5,622 bases of DNA from Tissierellia bacterium (GTDB lineage Bacteria > Bacillota_A > Clostridia > Tissierellales > Peptoniphilaceae). Shown here piece after piece: positions 1 to 5,482 of the stretch. The first letter of the stretch is position 1. Every line of letters begins with the position of its first letter. Where the stretch lies: NCBI GenBank assembly GCA_012513395.1, contig JAAZCH010000245.1, positions 1-5,622 of the forward strand, written 5' to 3'. The notes under the pieces were generated by a model. The model worked only from the letters and a program-made list of their open reading frames with translations, did no database searches and was not told the origin of the DNA. Made by a program: the position numbers and the translations under genes.

Positions 1-81
1 AGCCTTAGTAACTGTTGTCTCTTTAGAAACTATGGACTTACACACATCAATCTTAAATTCTTTATTGTAGGTTTTTCGCAT
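1..81 (-). CDS. IS3-family transposase OrfA, N-terminal part (runs off window)
   Basis: This is the start of an IS transposase reading leftward out of the window. The 27 visible codons begin MRKTYNKEFKIDVCKSIVS and end in TVTKA. The pattern of a short basic start (RKTY), then KEF and a helical stretch leading to a helix-turn-helix, is typical of IS3-family OrfA proteins, which bind the terminal repeats and are normally joined to the DDE-containing OrfB by programmed frameshifting. The ATG is 6 bases after AAGGAG. The HTH core and the catalytic part are outside the window, so completeness and activity cannot be judged. Confidence 0.8.
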   Translation of the reverse strand, partial: MRKTYNKEFKIDVCKSIVSKETTVTKA

Positions 82-141
82 GATATGCTCCTTCTTAAAT
101 AGGTAACTTAACTCTGTGTTCTAAAAAGTATAGCATATCCA
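1..141 (-). mobile_element. IS3-family insertion sequence, upstream end (left copy)
   Basis: Bases 2-141 are an exact reverse complement of 5483-5622. Read on the minus strand, the copy begins at 141 with TGGATATGCTATAC, the TG start usual for IS3-family elements; the flanking bases of the two copies differ immediately outside this point (C before TGG on the right, G on the left), which fixes the element boundary. The first 60 bases are a non-coding leader with the SD AAGGAG, followed by a transposase start. Only this end lies in the window, so the opposite terminal repeat and any target-site duplication cannot be seen. The family assignment rests on the OrfA-like N-terminus. Confidence 0.85.
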
Positions 142-550
142 CTTATATAGACCAATACATTCTTCAATTAACATAAACAACTTAGATAAATTTTACGATT
201 TGTTAAGGCTCTAATATACCAAACTACTAAAAGAGTATAACGAACTCCCGCTTTCTCATTGAATAGTTGTCGCATAAGATGTACAATTCGTGTTAATATA
301 AGTATATAAGTTTTTAATCGATAATTCATAGAATAGTGGCTAATGCTCCTTGCTTGCCCCGCGCTGTAAGTTTTCTATTTTAATTAAAGTTTGTTTAGGA
401 TAGGAAAAATGATTTATTTATTTGTCATTTGAACTTTAAGAGTTCCTATCTACTTAATTTAGAAAGCTTATAATTTATCTAGGCACATTATTAATCTTGT
501 CGAGTACAACTATTTATATCAAACAAATATAGAAACTAACGAGGTGAGGT
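142..550. other. Intergenic stretch between the IS end and the first gene; no convincing gene
   Basis: This roughly 400-base AT-rich stretch holds no ORF with a ribosome binding site. The best candidate is a 53-codon minus-strand frame (329 down to 168) whose product would be basic and hydrophobic, but its ATG has only an AAGGAG about 20 bases upstream, too far to serve. A GC-rich patch lies at 347-367 (GCTCCTTGCTTGCCCCGCGCT). A compound inverted repeat occupies 399-450 and is listed separately. TATAAT occurs at 469-474, without a matching -35 hexamer at 16-18 bases. The promoter for the gene at 551 is presumably here, but I could not place it with confidence. Confidence 0.6.
399..450. repeat. 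Compound inverted repeat (possible cruciform or structured leader)
   Basis: GATAGGAA (399-406) is exactly complementary to TTCCTATC (443-450). Inside it, AAATGA (407-412) pairs with TCATTT (425-430) directly adjoining the outer arm. A third pairing, GAACT (431-435) with AGTTC (441-445), competes with the outer stem. The arrangement gives an 8-bp outer stem enclosing a 6-bp hairpin, with an alternative hairpin on the 3' side. It lies about 100 bases upstream of the first gene. It could be an operator, an RNA switch-like leader, or chance in AT-rich DNA. Confidence 0.4.
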
Positions 551-754
551 ATGGCTAAAAATATGCTTACAGTTCTGAATAATTGGTTTTTAAAAAAACC
601 AGGAGATAATTTATCTGCTAGGGTGACAAAAACCAATAGGCGCGTCTTTAAAATTGCTACTGATAATGGGAATAATAAGTATAGTATTACGCAATATGAT
701 AATGGTACAGTTGTGGAAACAAAAACAACTAAATTCCCCAAGAAAAAACCCTAG
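551..754 (+). CDS. Small basic protein of unknown function, 67 aa
   Basis: I do not recognise this protein. The ATG follows GAGGTGAGG (541-549), a strong ribosome binding site that supports translation. The product has 14 Lys/Arg against 4 Asp/Glu (net about +10) and 9 Asn, with a Lys-rich C-terminus (FPKKKP). The N-terminal 16 residues could form an amphipathic helix; residues about 31-62 have alternating patterns around NGNNKYS and DNGTVVE that suggest a small beta-hairpin or meander. There is no signal peptide, membrane segment or Cys. The charge would suit nucleic-acid or acidic-surface binding, but this is only inference. It is separated by 116 bases from the membrane protein gene, so it may be its own transcript. 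Confidence 0.65.
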   Translation: MAKNMLTVLNNWFLKKPGDNLSARVTKTNRRVFKIATDNGNNKYSITQYDNGTVVETKTTKFPKKKP

Positions 755-778
755 CTAAGGTGTAACAACTTGCTTTTT
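753..778 (+). terminator. Weak candidate intrinsic terminator overlapping the stop codon
   Basis: AGC (753-755) and AAG (757-759), separated by one bulged T, pair with CTT (769-771) and GCT (772-774); the structure runs into a T-run at 774-778. The stem is short and interrupted, so any termination would be partial. It begins inside the TAG stop of the 67-aa gene. It is the only hairpin-plus-T-run I found in the 116-base gap before the next gene. Confidence 0.25.
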
Positions 779-870
779 AATTAACTTTATAACTGTTTGA
801 AATTGTCTAAAAAAGTTTAAAAAAAGTAGGAATTATTTATCCAATTACATGAACATTTGAGGAGATTATA

Positions 871-1239
871 ATGGGAAATGAGATAGTAGAAACAAAGAAA
901 GTAAAGAAGAGTAAATTAGCTCTTGTTTCACTAGTGTTAAGCACTTTATACGTTATTTATTTGTTTAAACACTTTGGAGGAGGGATCGTTTCAAATGATG
1001 GCGCAGAAGCTGCTGGAGCAGCTATTGCTAGTGCTTTAGTATTTCCTCACGCAATTATGGTTTTAATTGGAGTAATATTCAATGCTCTGGGCTACTTTAT
1101 GAATAACAGATATTTTGTTTTGGTTGGAGCAATTCTTTATGCAGTGTCCATGGTTTTATTTTTGTTATATTTTATGTTCGTTATAGTTCAAATGATTTTA
1201 TCCTTTATTGCCTTTGCTAAAATGTCTAAGAGAGAATAA
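871..1239 (+). CDS. Multi-spanning membrane protein, 122 aa
   Basis: This is a small integral membrane protein of unknown function. The ATG lies 6 bases after GAGGAG (859-864). A basic cytoplasmic start (VETKKVKKSK) precedes a first membrane segment at about residues 15-33. A short loop (GGGIVSNDGAEAAGA) follows, then a second segment at about 50-75 and a continuous hydrophobic stretch at 81-116 long enough for two more, ending in KMSKRE. This makes three to four spans with a cytoplasmic N-terminus by the positive-inside rule. The overall look (KSKLALVSLVLS start, APH/FPH motif, GAILYAV) resembles small hypothetical membrane proteins I recall from streptococcal and other Bacillota mobile DNA; no family name is claimed. 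The lipoprotein gene starts 23 bases downstream, so the two are probably one transcript and may work together at the membrane. Confidence 0.85.
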   Translation: MGNEIVETKKVKKSKLALVSLVLSTLYVIYLFKHFGGGIVSNDGAEAAGAAIASALVFPHAIMVLIGVIFNALGYFMNNRYFVLVGAILYAVSMVLFLLYFMFVIVQMILSFIAFAKMSKRE

Positions 1240-1262
1240 AATTTTACTTTTGAGGTGAAAAT

Positions 1263-2450
1263 ATGAAAAATAAAAAGTACCTACTTTATTTGTTTCTCGT
1301 GCTCCTGATCTTAGTAACTTCATGCGCAAGTGGCTCTGGGCCAGAAGAGAGCAAAAATAACGTTGTTTCTTCTACCGAGGGAATGGTAACAGTGACTGAG
1401 GATGACGGTACACGTGTGCTCTCGGTTGATGAATTTGAAAAGCTTCTTCAGACTCTACCACTTGCTGTTGTAGACCAAGCTTTTTCTGAGGGTGATGACA
1501 AGTTAAATTTTTTATACCCTAGTAAGCTACAAGCTATAATTAGAAATAACACCTCTCTTGACATAAAAGATGCTGAGGTGGCTTTTGTTGCTTGGGATGA
1601 AAATGATTTACCTATTAAAATTGAGGGGCAGCTTGATTTTTATGGCGGTAATTACTATAAGAGAGTGTCGTACAGCGATATAAATTTGGTGCCAAATGAG
1701 GTTTTCGGTTATGATTATGGTTATGCTTTATCAGACTCCATGAAAATCTCGAGATTACAAGCTATAGCTCTATCTTTTGAGACATTTAATGGAGAAAAAT
1801 GGGAGAATCCTTATACAAAAGAATTTAAAGAGCTTTTTGAAGGTAAAAAATATAATGCTGATTCTTCCGTAGAAGTAAAAATTAAAGAAGTAGAAGAAGC
1901 TTTTAAGGCATTAGAATTTGCAAACTATAGTTCAGATAATGATAATGATTCGAAAGAGCATGGGGATCAAGAAGATGATTCCTCTGGCAATATTTTAAAA
2001 ACAGATAAGGAGATTTCTCGGGAAGAATTAGACGGTATCATTGCACAGCAAGAGCTGGCGGTAATTGTTTCAGAATATATAATACAAAGTGAAGATATGA
2101 AATTAATTTACCCCGATATGCTAAATGTTATTTTAAAAAATAACACAGATGATGATATAAAAGATGCAATTATAGCTTTTGTTGCTTGGGATAAAAATGG
2201 TCTCCCAGTAAAAATCAAAGGCCAATTCGATTTTACAGATGGTTCTTACCTCAAGAGAGTCAATTATAATGATATAAATACTATTCCTGGAGATACTTTT
2301 GGTGATAATTATGGCCTTCTATTAGATGAACACACTAGCGTAACAGACTTTAAAGCTATAGTAGAATCATTTGAAACTTTTGAAGGCGAAGTATGGAAAA
2401 ACCCTTTTTATGGTGATTTTAAAAAGCTTTATGAAGGTAAAAAATATTAA
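1263..2450 (+). CDS. Lipoprotein with two tandem DUF5780-like domains, 395 aa
   Basis: This is a membrane-anchored extracellular lipoprotein of unknown function. The ATG follows GAGGTG. The signal is classic: MKNKK, hydrophobic core at residues 6-18, lipobox VTSC with the acylated Cys21. A Ser/Gly/acidic linker (22-53) leads to repeat 1 (54-197), an acidic Asp/Ser/Asn-rich spacer (198-251, including a short charged helical stretch VKIKEVEEAFKALEF), and repeat 2 (252-395). The repeats align without gaps over 144 residues with about 67 identities. Shared features are YP, NNT, IKDA, AFVAWD, LP-KI, GQ-DF, KRV-Y-DIN, SFETF-GE-W, NP and a terminal EGKKY. The pattern recalls DUF5780, which is recognised from memory and not tested. 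No enzyme motif is visible, so a binding or exclusion role is likelier than catalysis. It follows the membrane protein gene by 23 bases. Confidence 0.9.
   Translation: MKNKKYLLYLFLVLLILVTSCASGSGPEESKNNVVSSTEGMVTVTEDDGTRVLSVDEFEKLLQTLPLAVVDQAFSEGDDKLNFLYPSKLQAIIRNNTSLDIKDAEVAFVAWDENDLPIKIEGQLDFYGGNYYKRVSYSDINLVPNEVFGYDYGYALSDSMKISRLQAIALSFETFNGEKWENPYTKEFKELFEGKKYNADSSVEVKIKEVEEAFKALEFANYSSDNDNDSKEHGDQEDDSSGNILKTDKEISREELDGIIAQQELAVIVSEYIIQSEDMKLIYPDMLNVILKNNTDDDIKDAIIAFVAWDKNGLPVKIKGQFDFTDGSYLKRVNYNDINTIPGDTFGDNYGLLLDEHTSVTDFKAIVESFETFEGEVWKNPFYGDFKKLYEGKKY
1422..2447 (+). repeat. Internal gene duplication: two 432-bp domain repeats 594 bp apart
   Basis: Codons for residues 54-197 (1422-1853) and 252-395 (2016-2447) encode the same domain with a constant offset of 198 residues and no gaps. 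About 67 of 144 amino acids are identical, counted by hand. The DNA copies have drifted but stay similar around the AFVAWD segment. This points to an old in-gene duplication, not a recent slip. Confidence 0.9.
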
Positions 2451-2757
2451 TCTCCAAAAAAATGATTGAGGATAAAAATACGTAATTATAGGATATGCAT
2501 CTTAATAGACATATCTTAACCCTACATTTTATAAAGTGTAGCAAATTGGTTATTTTTACTAAAATGAAAAGAAAATACTAAAGGGATAGCCCAAGTTTAA
2601 AATAGAAAAGCATAAGGGGTATCCTTTATTAATATTTAAATCTCTTTTAGGCTAAGGGAATAGGCTCCTTTAGTCTCAGAATATTGATTTCTATTTTATA
2701 ATTGGTCGATATTGATGGAGTACTTTCTTTTTAGTTCTTCGTAGGCTCCATATTGAA
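2451..2757. other. Intergenic stretch after the lipoprotein gene; inverted repeats only
   Basis: No credible gene is visible. A hairpin at 2522-2541 (CTACATTTTATAAAGTGTAG, 8 pairs with one G-T, loop TATA) is followed loosely by a T-rich stretch and might slow or stop transcription from the lipoprotein operon. ACTAAAGG (2577-2584) is complementary to CCTTTAGT (2667-2674), and AAAATAGAAA (2599-2608) to TTTCTATTTT (2688-2697). A short ATG frame at 2715 stops after nine codons. It may be decayed sequence or a structured untranslated region. Confidence 0.5.
2522..2541 (+). terminator. Hairpin downstream of the lipoprotein gene, possible weak terminator
   Basis: The sequence forms an 8-bp stem (one G-T pair) closed by a four-base TATA loop, 72 bases after the lipoprotein stop. 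The T-rich tract (TTATTTTT, about 2550-2557) is separated from the stem by several bases, unlike a textbook intrinsic terminator. It is the best termination candidate I see for the upstream operon. Confidence 0.25.
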
Positions 2758-3081
2758 ATGTGTCTTCCTTTTGGAGTTTGCCTGGACAGTGCTAGTATCT
2801 GTGTTATTCTCATCAGAAAAATAATAAAGGCCGCTTTTGATAATACTGCGGAGTTAACTAAGCTTGTGCATTGGTATTTTCCTTTTCACCCTCTTTCTTA
2901 TCAAATGTATGATAAGTTCATACAATCTCTAGGGATAAAACAGGAGGCCAACCTCGCCTTTATATGGACAAAGATACTGAGCTTGGCAAAGTCAATTCAG
3001 ATAAGCACAAACAATAGGTCATTATCTATTAAAAACTTAAATATGTTGTATACTTTAGACAAGTGTTCCTTTAAGGAATAA
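2758..3081 (+). CDS. Doubtful ORF, 107 aa, no recognised family
   Basis: I do not recognise this product, and it may be a remnant. The frame is open from 2716 after a TGA. The first ATG (2758) has no Shine-Dalgarno sequence, unlike every other gene here. In its favour, the amino-acid mix is protein-like (HWYFPFHPLSYQMYDKF, then a helical-looking stretch QEANLAFIWTKILSLAKSI), and the segment looks less AT-rich than the flanking gaps. It ends 33 bases before the pyrophosphatase start. It could be the 3' part of a gene whose 5' end has been lost, a leader region, or chance. No membrane segment, signal or catalytic motif is visible. Confidence 0.25.
   Translation: MCLPFGVCLDSASICVILIRKIIKAAFDNTAELTKLVHWYFPFHPLSYQMYDKFIQSLGIKQEANLAFIWTKILSLAKSIQISTNNRSLSIKNLNMLYTLDKCSFKE
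3066..3078. promoter_or_regulatory. Perfect 13-bp palindrome upstream of the pyrophosphatase-helicase operon
   Basis: TTCCTTTAAGGAA is a perfect inverted repeat around its central T, 36 bases upstream of the ATG at 3115. TATACT stands at 3049-3054 just before it and could be a -10 box, although no good -35 hexamer sits at 16-18 bases; if so, the palindrome would cover the transcription start region, as a repressor operator would. No regulator gene is visible in the window. Confidence 0.3.
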
Positions 3082-3104
3082 ATCTGGATTGAATTATATT
3101 TTTT

Positions 3105-3109
3105 GGAGG
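3105..3109 (+). promoter_or_regulatory. Ribosome binding site fixing the pyrophosphatase start at 3115
   Basis: GGAGG ends 5 bases before ATG 3115. The longer reading from TTG at 3103 would place the start upstream of and across this site, so the ATG is preferred and four residues (MEVY) are dropped from the longest frame. Confidence 0.85.
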
Positions 3110-3114
3110 TTTAT

Positions 3115-3447
3115 ATGTATAGAGATGTCTTAAAAGAAATCCTAGAATTTAGGGATGACAGAGAATGGAAGCAGTATCATAATGCCAAGGATTTAGCTAT
3201 ATCAATATCTCTTGAGGCTTCAGAGTTGTTGGAAATATTCCAATGGACCCCATCAGAGGAGGCTGTTGAGAATAGAAGCAAGGAGATTAAGGAAGAAATA
3301 GCTGACGTTTTGATATACACAATGCTACTGGCAAATGATTTAAATATTGATTTGGAAGAAATCATATTAGAAAAACTAAAGGTAAATGGAGAGAAATATC
3401 CTATAGAAAAAGCTAGGGGGAGCAAGGATAAATACACAGATTTGTAA
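3115..3447 (+). CDS. MazG-like NTP pyrophosphatase, RS21-C6/DCTPP1 type, 110 aa
   Basis: This is a cytoplasmic all-alpha enzyme expected to split a (d)NTP to (d)NMP and pyrophosphate with Mg2+. Counting from ATG 3115, the metal-binding signature is complete: ExxE at residues 34-37 (EASE, with E40 following) and ExxD at 61-64 (EIAD), the spacing expected of the superfamily. The N-terminal FRDDREWKQYH then NAKDLA, the FQW at 42-44, DVLIY at 64-68, KYP at 94-96 and the C-terminal KYTDL match the layout of human DCTPP1 (RS21-C6) as I recall it, so a cytosine nucleotide or modified dCTP substrate is possible; Bacillota relatives are usually just called MazG-like. The length is normal for a single-domain member acting as an oligomer. 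Its stop overlaps the ribosome binding site of the helicase gene 14 bases on, so the two form an operon and are probably translationally coupled. Confidence 0.92.
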   Translation: MYRDVLKEILEFRDDREWKQYHNAKDLAISISLEASELLEIFQWTPSEEAVENRSKEIKEEIADVLIYTMLLANDLNIDLEEIILEKLKVNGEKYPIEKARGSKDKYTDL

Positions 3448-3454
3448 AGGAAGG
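3446..3454 (+). promoter_or_regulatory. Ribosome binding site for the GTG start of the nuclease-helicase
   Basis: AAAGGAAGG overlaps the last two bases of the upstream TAA stop and ends 7 bases before GTG 3462. No in-frame ATG nearby has a comparable site, so the GTG start is well supported and coupling to the upstream gene is likely. Confidence 0.8.
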
Positions 3455-3461
3455 TATTTGA

Positions 3462-5345
3462 GTGATTCTATACAGTAGTAACGCAAGAGATTTTAAAAAT
3501 TCAGTTGATGAAAATACGATAGTGGAATCTATAGAGGAAGCCTTTATATCTGCGTTAGGCAAGAGGCCCGCGCCTTCAGAAAGAAGAGCTTGGACCAATT
3601 CTATGCAGTTTATGGAACGAGTTGTTAGAAATTCTCAGCTTCCTGATGACTGTGGAATTCTAATAGAATTTACCATACCCGGTTCTAGTAGCAGGGTTGA
3701 TTTTATAGTATCGGGAAAAAATGATAAGGATGATAAGAATTTTGTTATTGTAGAGCTCAAACAATGGGAAAGAGCGACTTCTACTAACAAGGATAATGTA
3801 GTGAACACGTATATTGGTGGGGGCTTAAGAGACTTAGTTCATCCATCTTATCAGGCCTTTACTTATAGGCAATTTATAGAAGACATGAACACGGCTGTTC
3901 AAACCCATAGACTCAAGAGCCATTCTTGTGCTTATTTACATAATTATAGTAAAGGAGATCCAGAACCCCTATTAGAGAAGCAATATGAAGACTCTATTAA
4001 AGAGGCCCCTGTCTATTTTAAGGAAGATGTAAAAAAACTACAGAGCTTCCTTAAGAAGCATGTAGGTAATGGCGAGGGCATGGAAATCCTCTATCAAATA
4101 GAGAATGGAAAAATTAAACCCTCAAAGAAACTTATGAATTATGTTTCTTCCTTATTTAAGGGAAACCAAGAATTCATACTAATCGACGACCAAAAGATAG
4201 CTTTTGAAAATATTATTTTTGCTGCCAAGCAAGACGGAAACAAAAGAACAATAATTGTAAACGGAGGTCCCGGTACTGGGAAATCTGTTGTATCAATTAA
4301 TGCCTTTGGGAGGCTAATCCAAGAAGGGCTAAATACTCAATTTATTGCACCCAACACTTCTTTTAGAGAAGTAATGGTAAGAAAACTCGCTCAGGATACT
4401 AGAAGAGGAGGAATAGGAAGGATTAAGAATTTGTTCTCAGGATCAGCTAAATTTTTTGATGCTGAGGCAAATACTTTTGATGTTCTCATAGTTGATGAAG
4501 CACATAGGTTAAAAGGAGCAGGTGCATACCAATACAGAGGAATAAATCAAGTTGAGGATATAATCAAAGCTTCTAAAGTAAATGTATTCTTTGTTGATGA
4601 TACACAGAGAATTAGGCCAGTTGATATTGGCACTGTTGATGAAATAAAGAGAGTTGCAGAAAAGTATGGTTCTGAAATAATTGAAGTAGAGCTGAAAGCT
4701 CAATTTAGGTGTTCGGGTGCAGAAGGATTTATCCATTGGTTGGATACAGTTCTTCAGATTAGAGAAACAGGTAATTTTACTGGTTGGGACCAAGACACCT
4801 TTGAATTTAGAATAATGGACAGTCCAAATGAAGTTTTAAAAGAAATTATGGAGAAGAATCAGGAAGGTTGGAATGCAAGGATGCTAGCTGGGTACGCCTG
4901 GCCATGGACAAGCGTCAAAGAAGGTAATCCAAATGCTGAAGTAGAAGATGTAGTCATTGAAGAGCATGATTTTAGTATGCCTTGGAATAGTAGAGCTGAT
5001 CGTTCCCTTTGGGCTATAAGTGAAGATGGGGTAAATCAAATAGGTTGTATTCACACATCTCAAGGCCTTGAGTTTGACTATGTTGGTGTGATTGTTGGCA
5101 AGGATCTTCAGTTTGATAATGAGGACTTATCCGTATATGCTTCTTATGAGGATTATAAAGATAGACCTGGTAAAGGAAACATGAAAGACAATCCTGAAAA
5201 ATTAACGGAGTTAATTAGTAATATATATAAAACTCTTATGACTAGGGGAATGAGAGGCTGCTATATATACTGTGTAGATGAGAATCTACAAAAGCATTTT
5301 AGAAAGAGATTTAGGAAAGCACAAGAAGAGAGTAAAGGGATATAA
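3462..5345 (+). CDS. PD-(D/E)XK nuclease-like domain fused to Schlafen group 3 / DUF2075 SF1 helicase, 627 aa
   Basis: This is a predicted cytoplasmic nucleic-acid enzyme that couples ATP hydrolysis to movement on DNA or RNA and probably cleavage. N-terminal part (about 1-230): the nuclease signature reads E69 (LIEF), D80 (SSRVDF), then E98-L-K100-Q101 (VIVELKQW), an intact PD-(D/E)XK core. Helicase part (about 235-615): Q244 (DDQKIAF), Walker A GGPGTGKS at 268-275, Walker B VDEAH at 344-348, motif III VDDTQRIRP at 378-386, QFR at 414-416 with a likely arginine finger, motif V HTSQGLEFDYVGV at 531-543, and motif VI TRGMRG at 594-599. All motifs look intact, so it should be active. It resembles the Schlafen group 3 helicase family (DUF2075) found in bacteria and related to the helicase half of animal Schlafen proteins. 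It starts at GTG, 14 bases after the pyrophosphatase gene. A role in defence is inferred from domains and context, not proven. Confidence 0.93.
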   Translation: MILYSSNARDFKNSVDENTIVESIEEAFISALGKRPAPSERRAWTNSMQFMERVVRNSQLPDDCGILIEFTIPGSSSRVDFIVSGKNDKDDKNFVIVELKQWERATSTNKDNVVNTYIGGGLRDLVHPSYQAFTYRQFIEDMNTAVQTHRLKSHSCAYLHNYSKGDPEPLLEKQYEDSIKEAPVYFKEDVKKLQSFLKKHVGNGEGMEILYQIENGKIKPSKKLMNYVSSLFKGNQEFILIDDQKIAFENIIFAAKQDGNKRTIIVNGGPGTGKSVVSINAFGRLIQEGLNTQFIAPNTSFREVMVRKLAQDTRRGGIGRIKNLFSGSAKFFDAEANTFDVLIVDEAHRLKGAGAYQYRGINQVEDIIKASKVNVFFVDDTQRIRPVDIGTVDEIKRVAEKYGSEIIEVELKAQFRCSGAEGFIHWLDTVLQIRETGNFTGWDQDTFEFRIMDSPNEVLKEIMEKNQEGWNARMLAGYAWPWTSVKEGNPNAEVEDVVIEEHDFSMPWNSRADRSLWAISEDGVNQIGCIHTSQGLEFDYVGVIVGKDLQFDNEDLSVYASYEDYKDRPGKGNMKDNPEKLTELISNIYKTLMTRGMRGCYIYCVDENLQKHFRKRFRKAQEESKGI

Positions 5346-5482
5346 GCTTAGATATGCAAAGTAACCTAACTAAGAATAATTACTTAGCAAGGAGAAAAAG
5401 TGTTTTTGGCAATTAGATAATGTACTGGGTATTATTAAATTACCACAGGCAGGGAGTTAGTTTGTTTACTTTATGCTTTCTC
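5346..5482 (+). other. Downstream gap with an orphan ribosome binding site
   Basis: No gene fits between the helicase stop and the IS end. A good SD, AAGGAG (5389-5394), stands 5 bases before GTG 5400, but that frame stops after six codons (TAA at 5418-5420). This may be the leftover start of a third operon gene lost by decay, or chance. CTAAG/CTTAG at 5370-5387 is a weak 5-bp inverted repeat with no T-run. No convincing terminator for the helicase operon was found. Confidence 0.35.

Noticed and set aside
168..329. Minus-strand 53-codon frame beginning MNYRLKTYIL
   Set aside because: There is no properly spaced ribosome binding site and no recognisable similarity; kept only as a note in the gap description.
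469..474. TATAAT as the -10 box of the first gene
   Set aside because: No -35-like hexamer lies 16-18 bases upstream and it is over 70 bases from the start codon, so the promoter call is not supported.
514..741. Minus-strand 75-codon frame
   Set aside because: It lies opposite the 67-aa gene, which has a strong ribosome binding site; the minus-strand frame has none and is most likely a shadow.
2490..2515. GGATATGC resembling the IS terminal sequence, with a CATATC inverted partner
   Set aside because: The match to the IS end stops after eight bases and the 6-bp arms are AT-rich, so a relic IS end is not supported.
3177..3437. Minus-strand 86-codon frame
   Set aside because: It is antisense to the pyrophosphatase gene, whose family motifs are clear; the Ser/Phe/Leu-rich content is typical of a reverse-strand shadow.
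4509..4793. Minus-strand 94-codon frame, and a similar 61-codon one at 3413-3598
   Set aside because: Both lie antisense to the helicase gene within or at the edge of conserved coding sequence and lack convincing starts.
142..5482. CRISPR array, tRNA or rRNA
   Set aside because: I found no regularly spaced direct repeats and no tRNA-like TTCGANNCC arm with an acceptor stem or rRNA-like segment on either strand.
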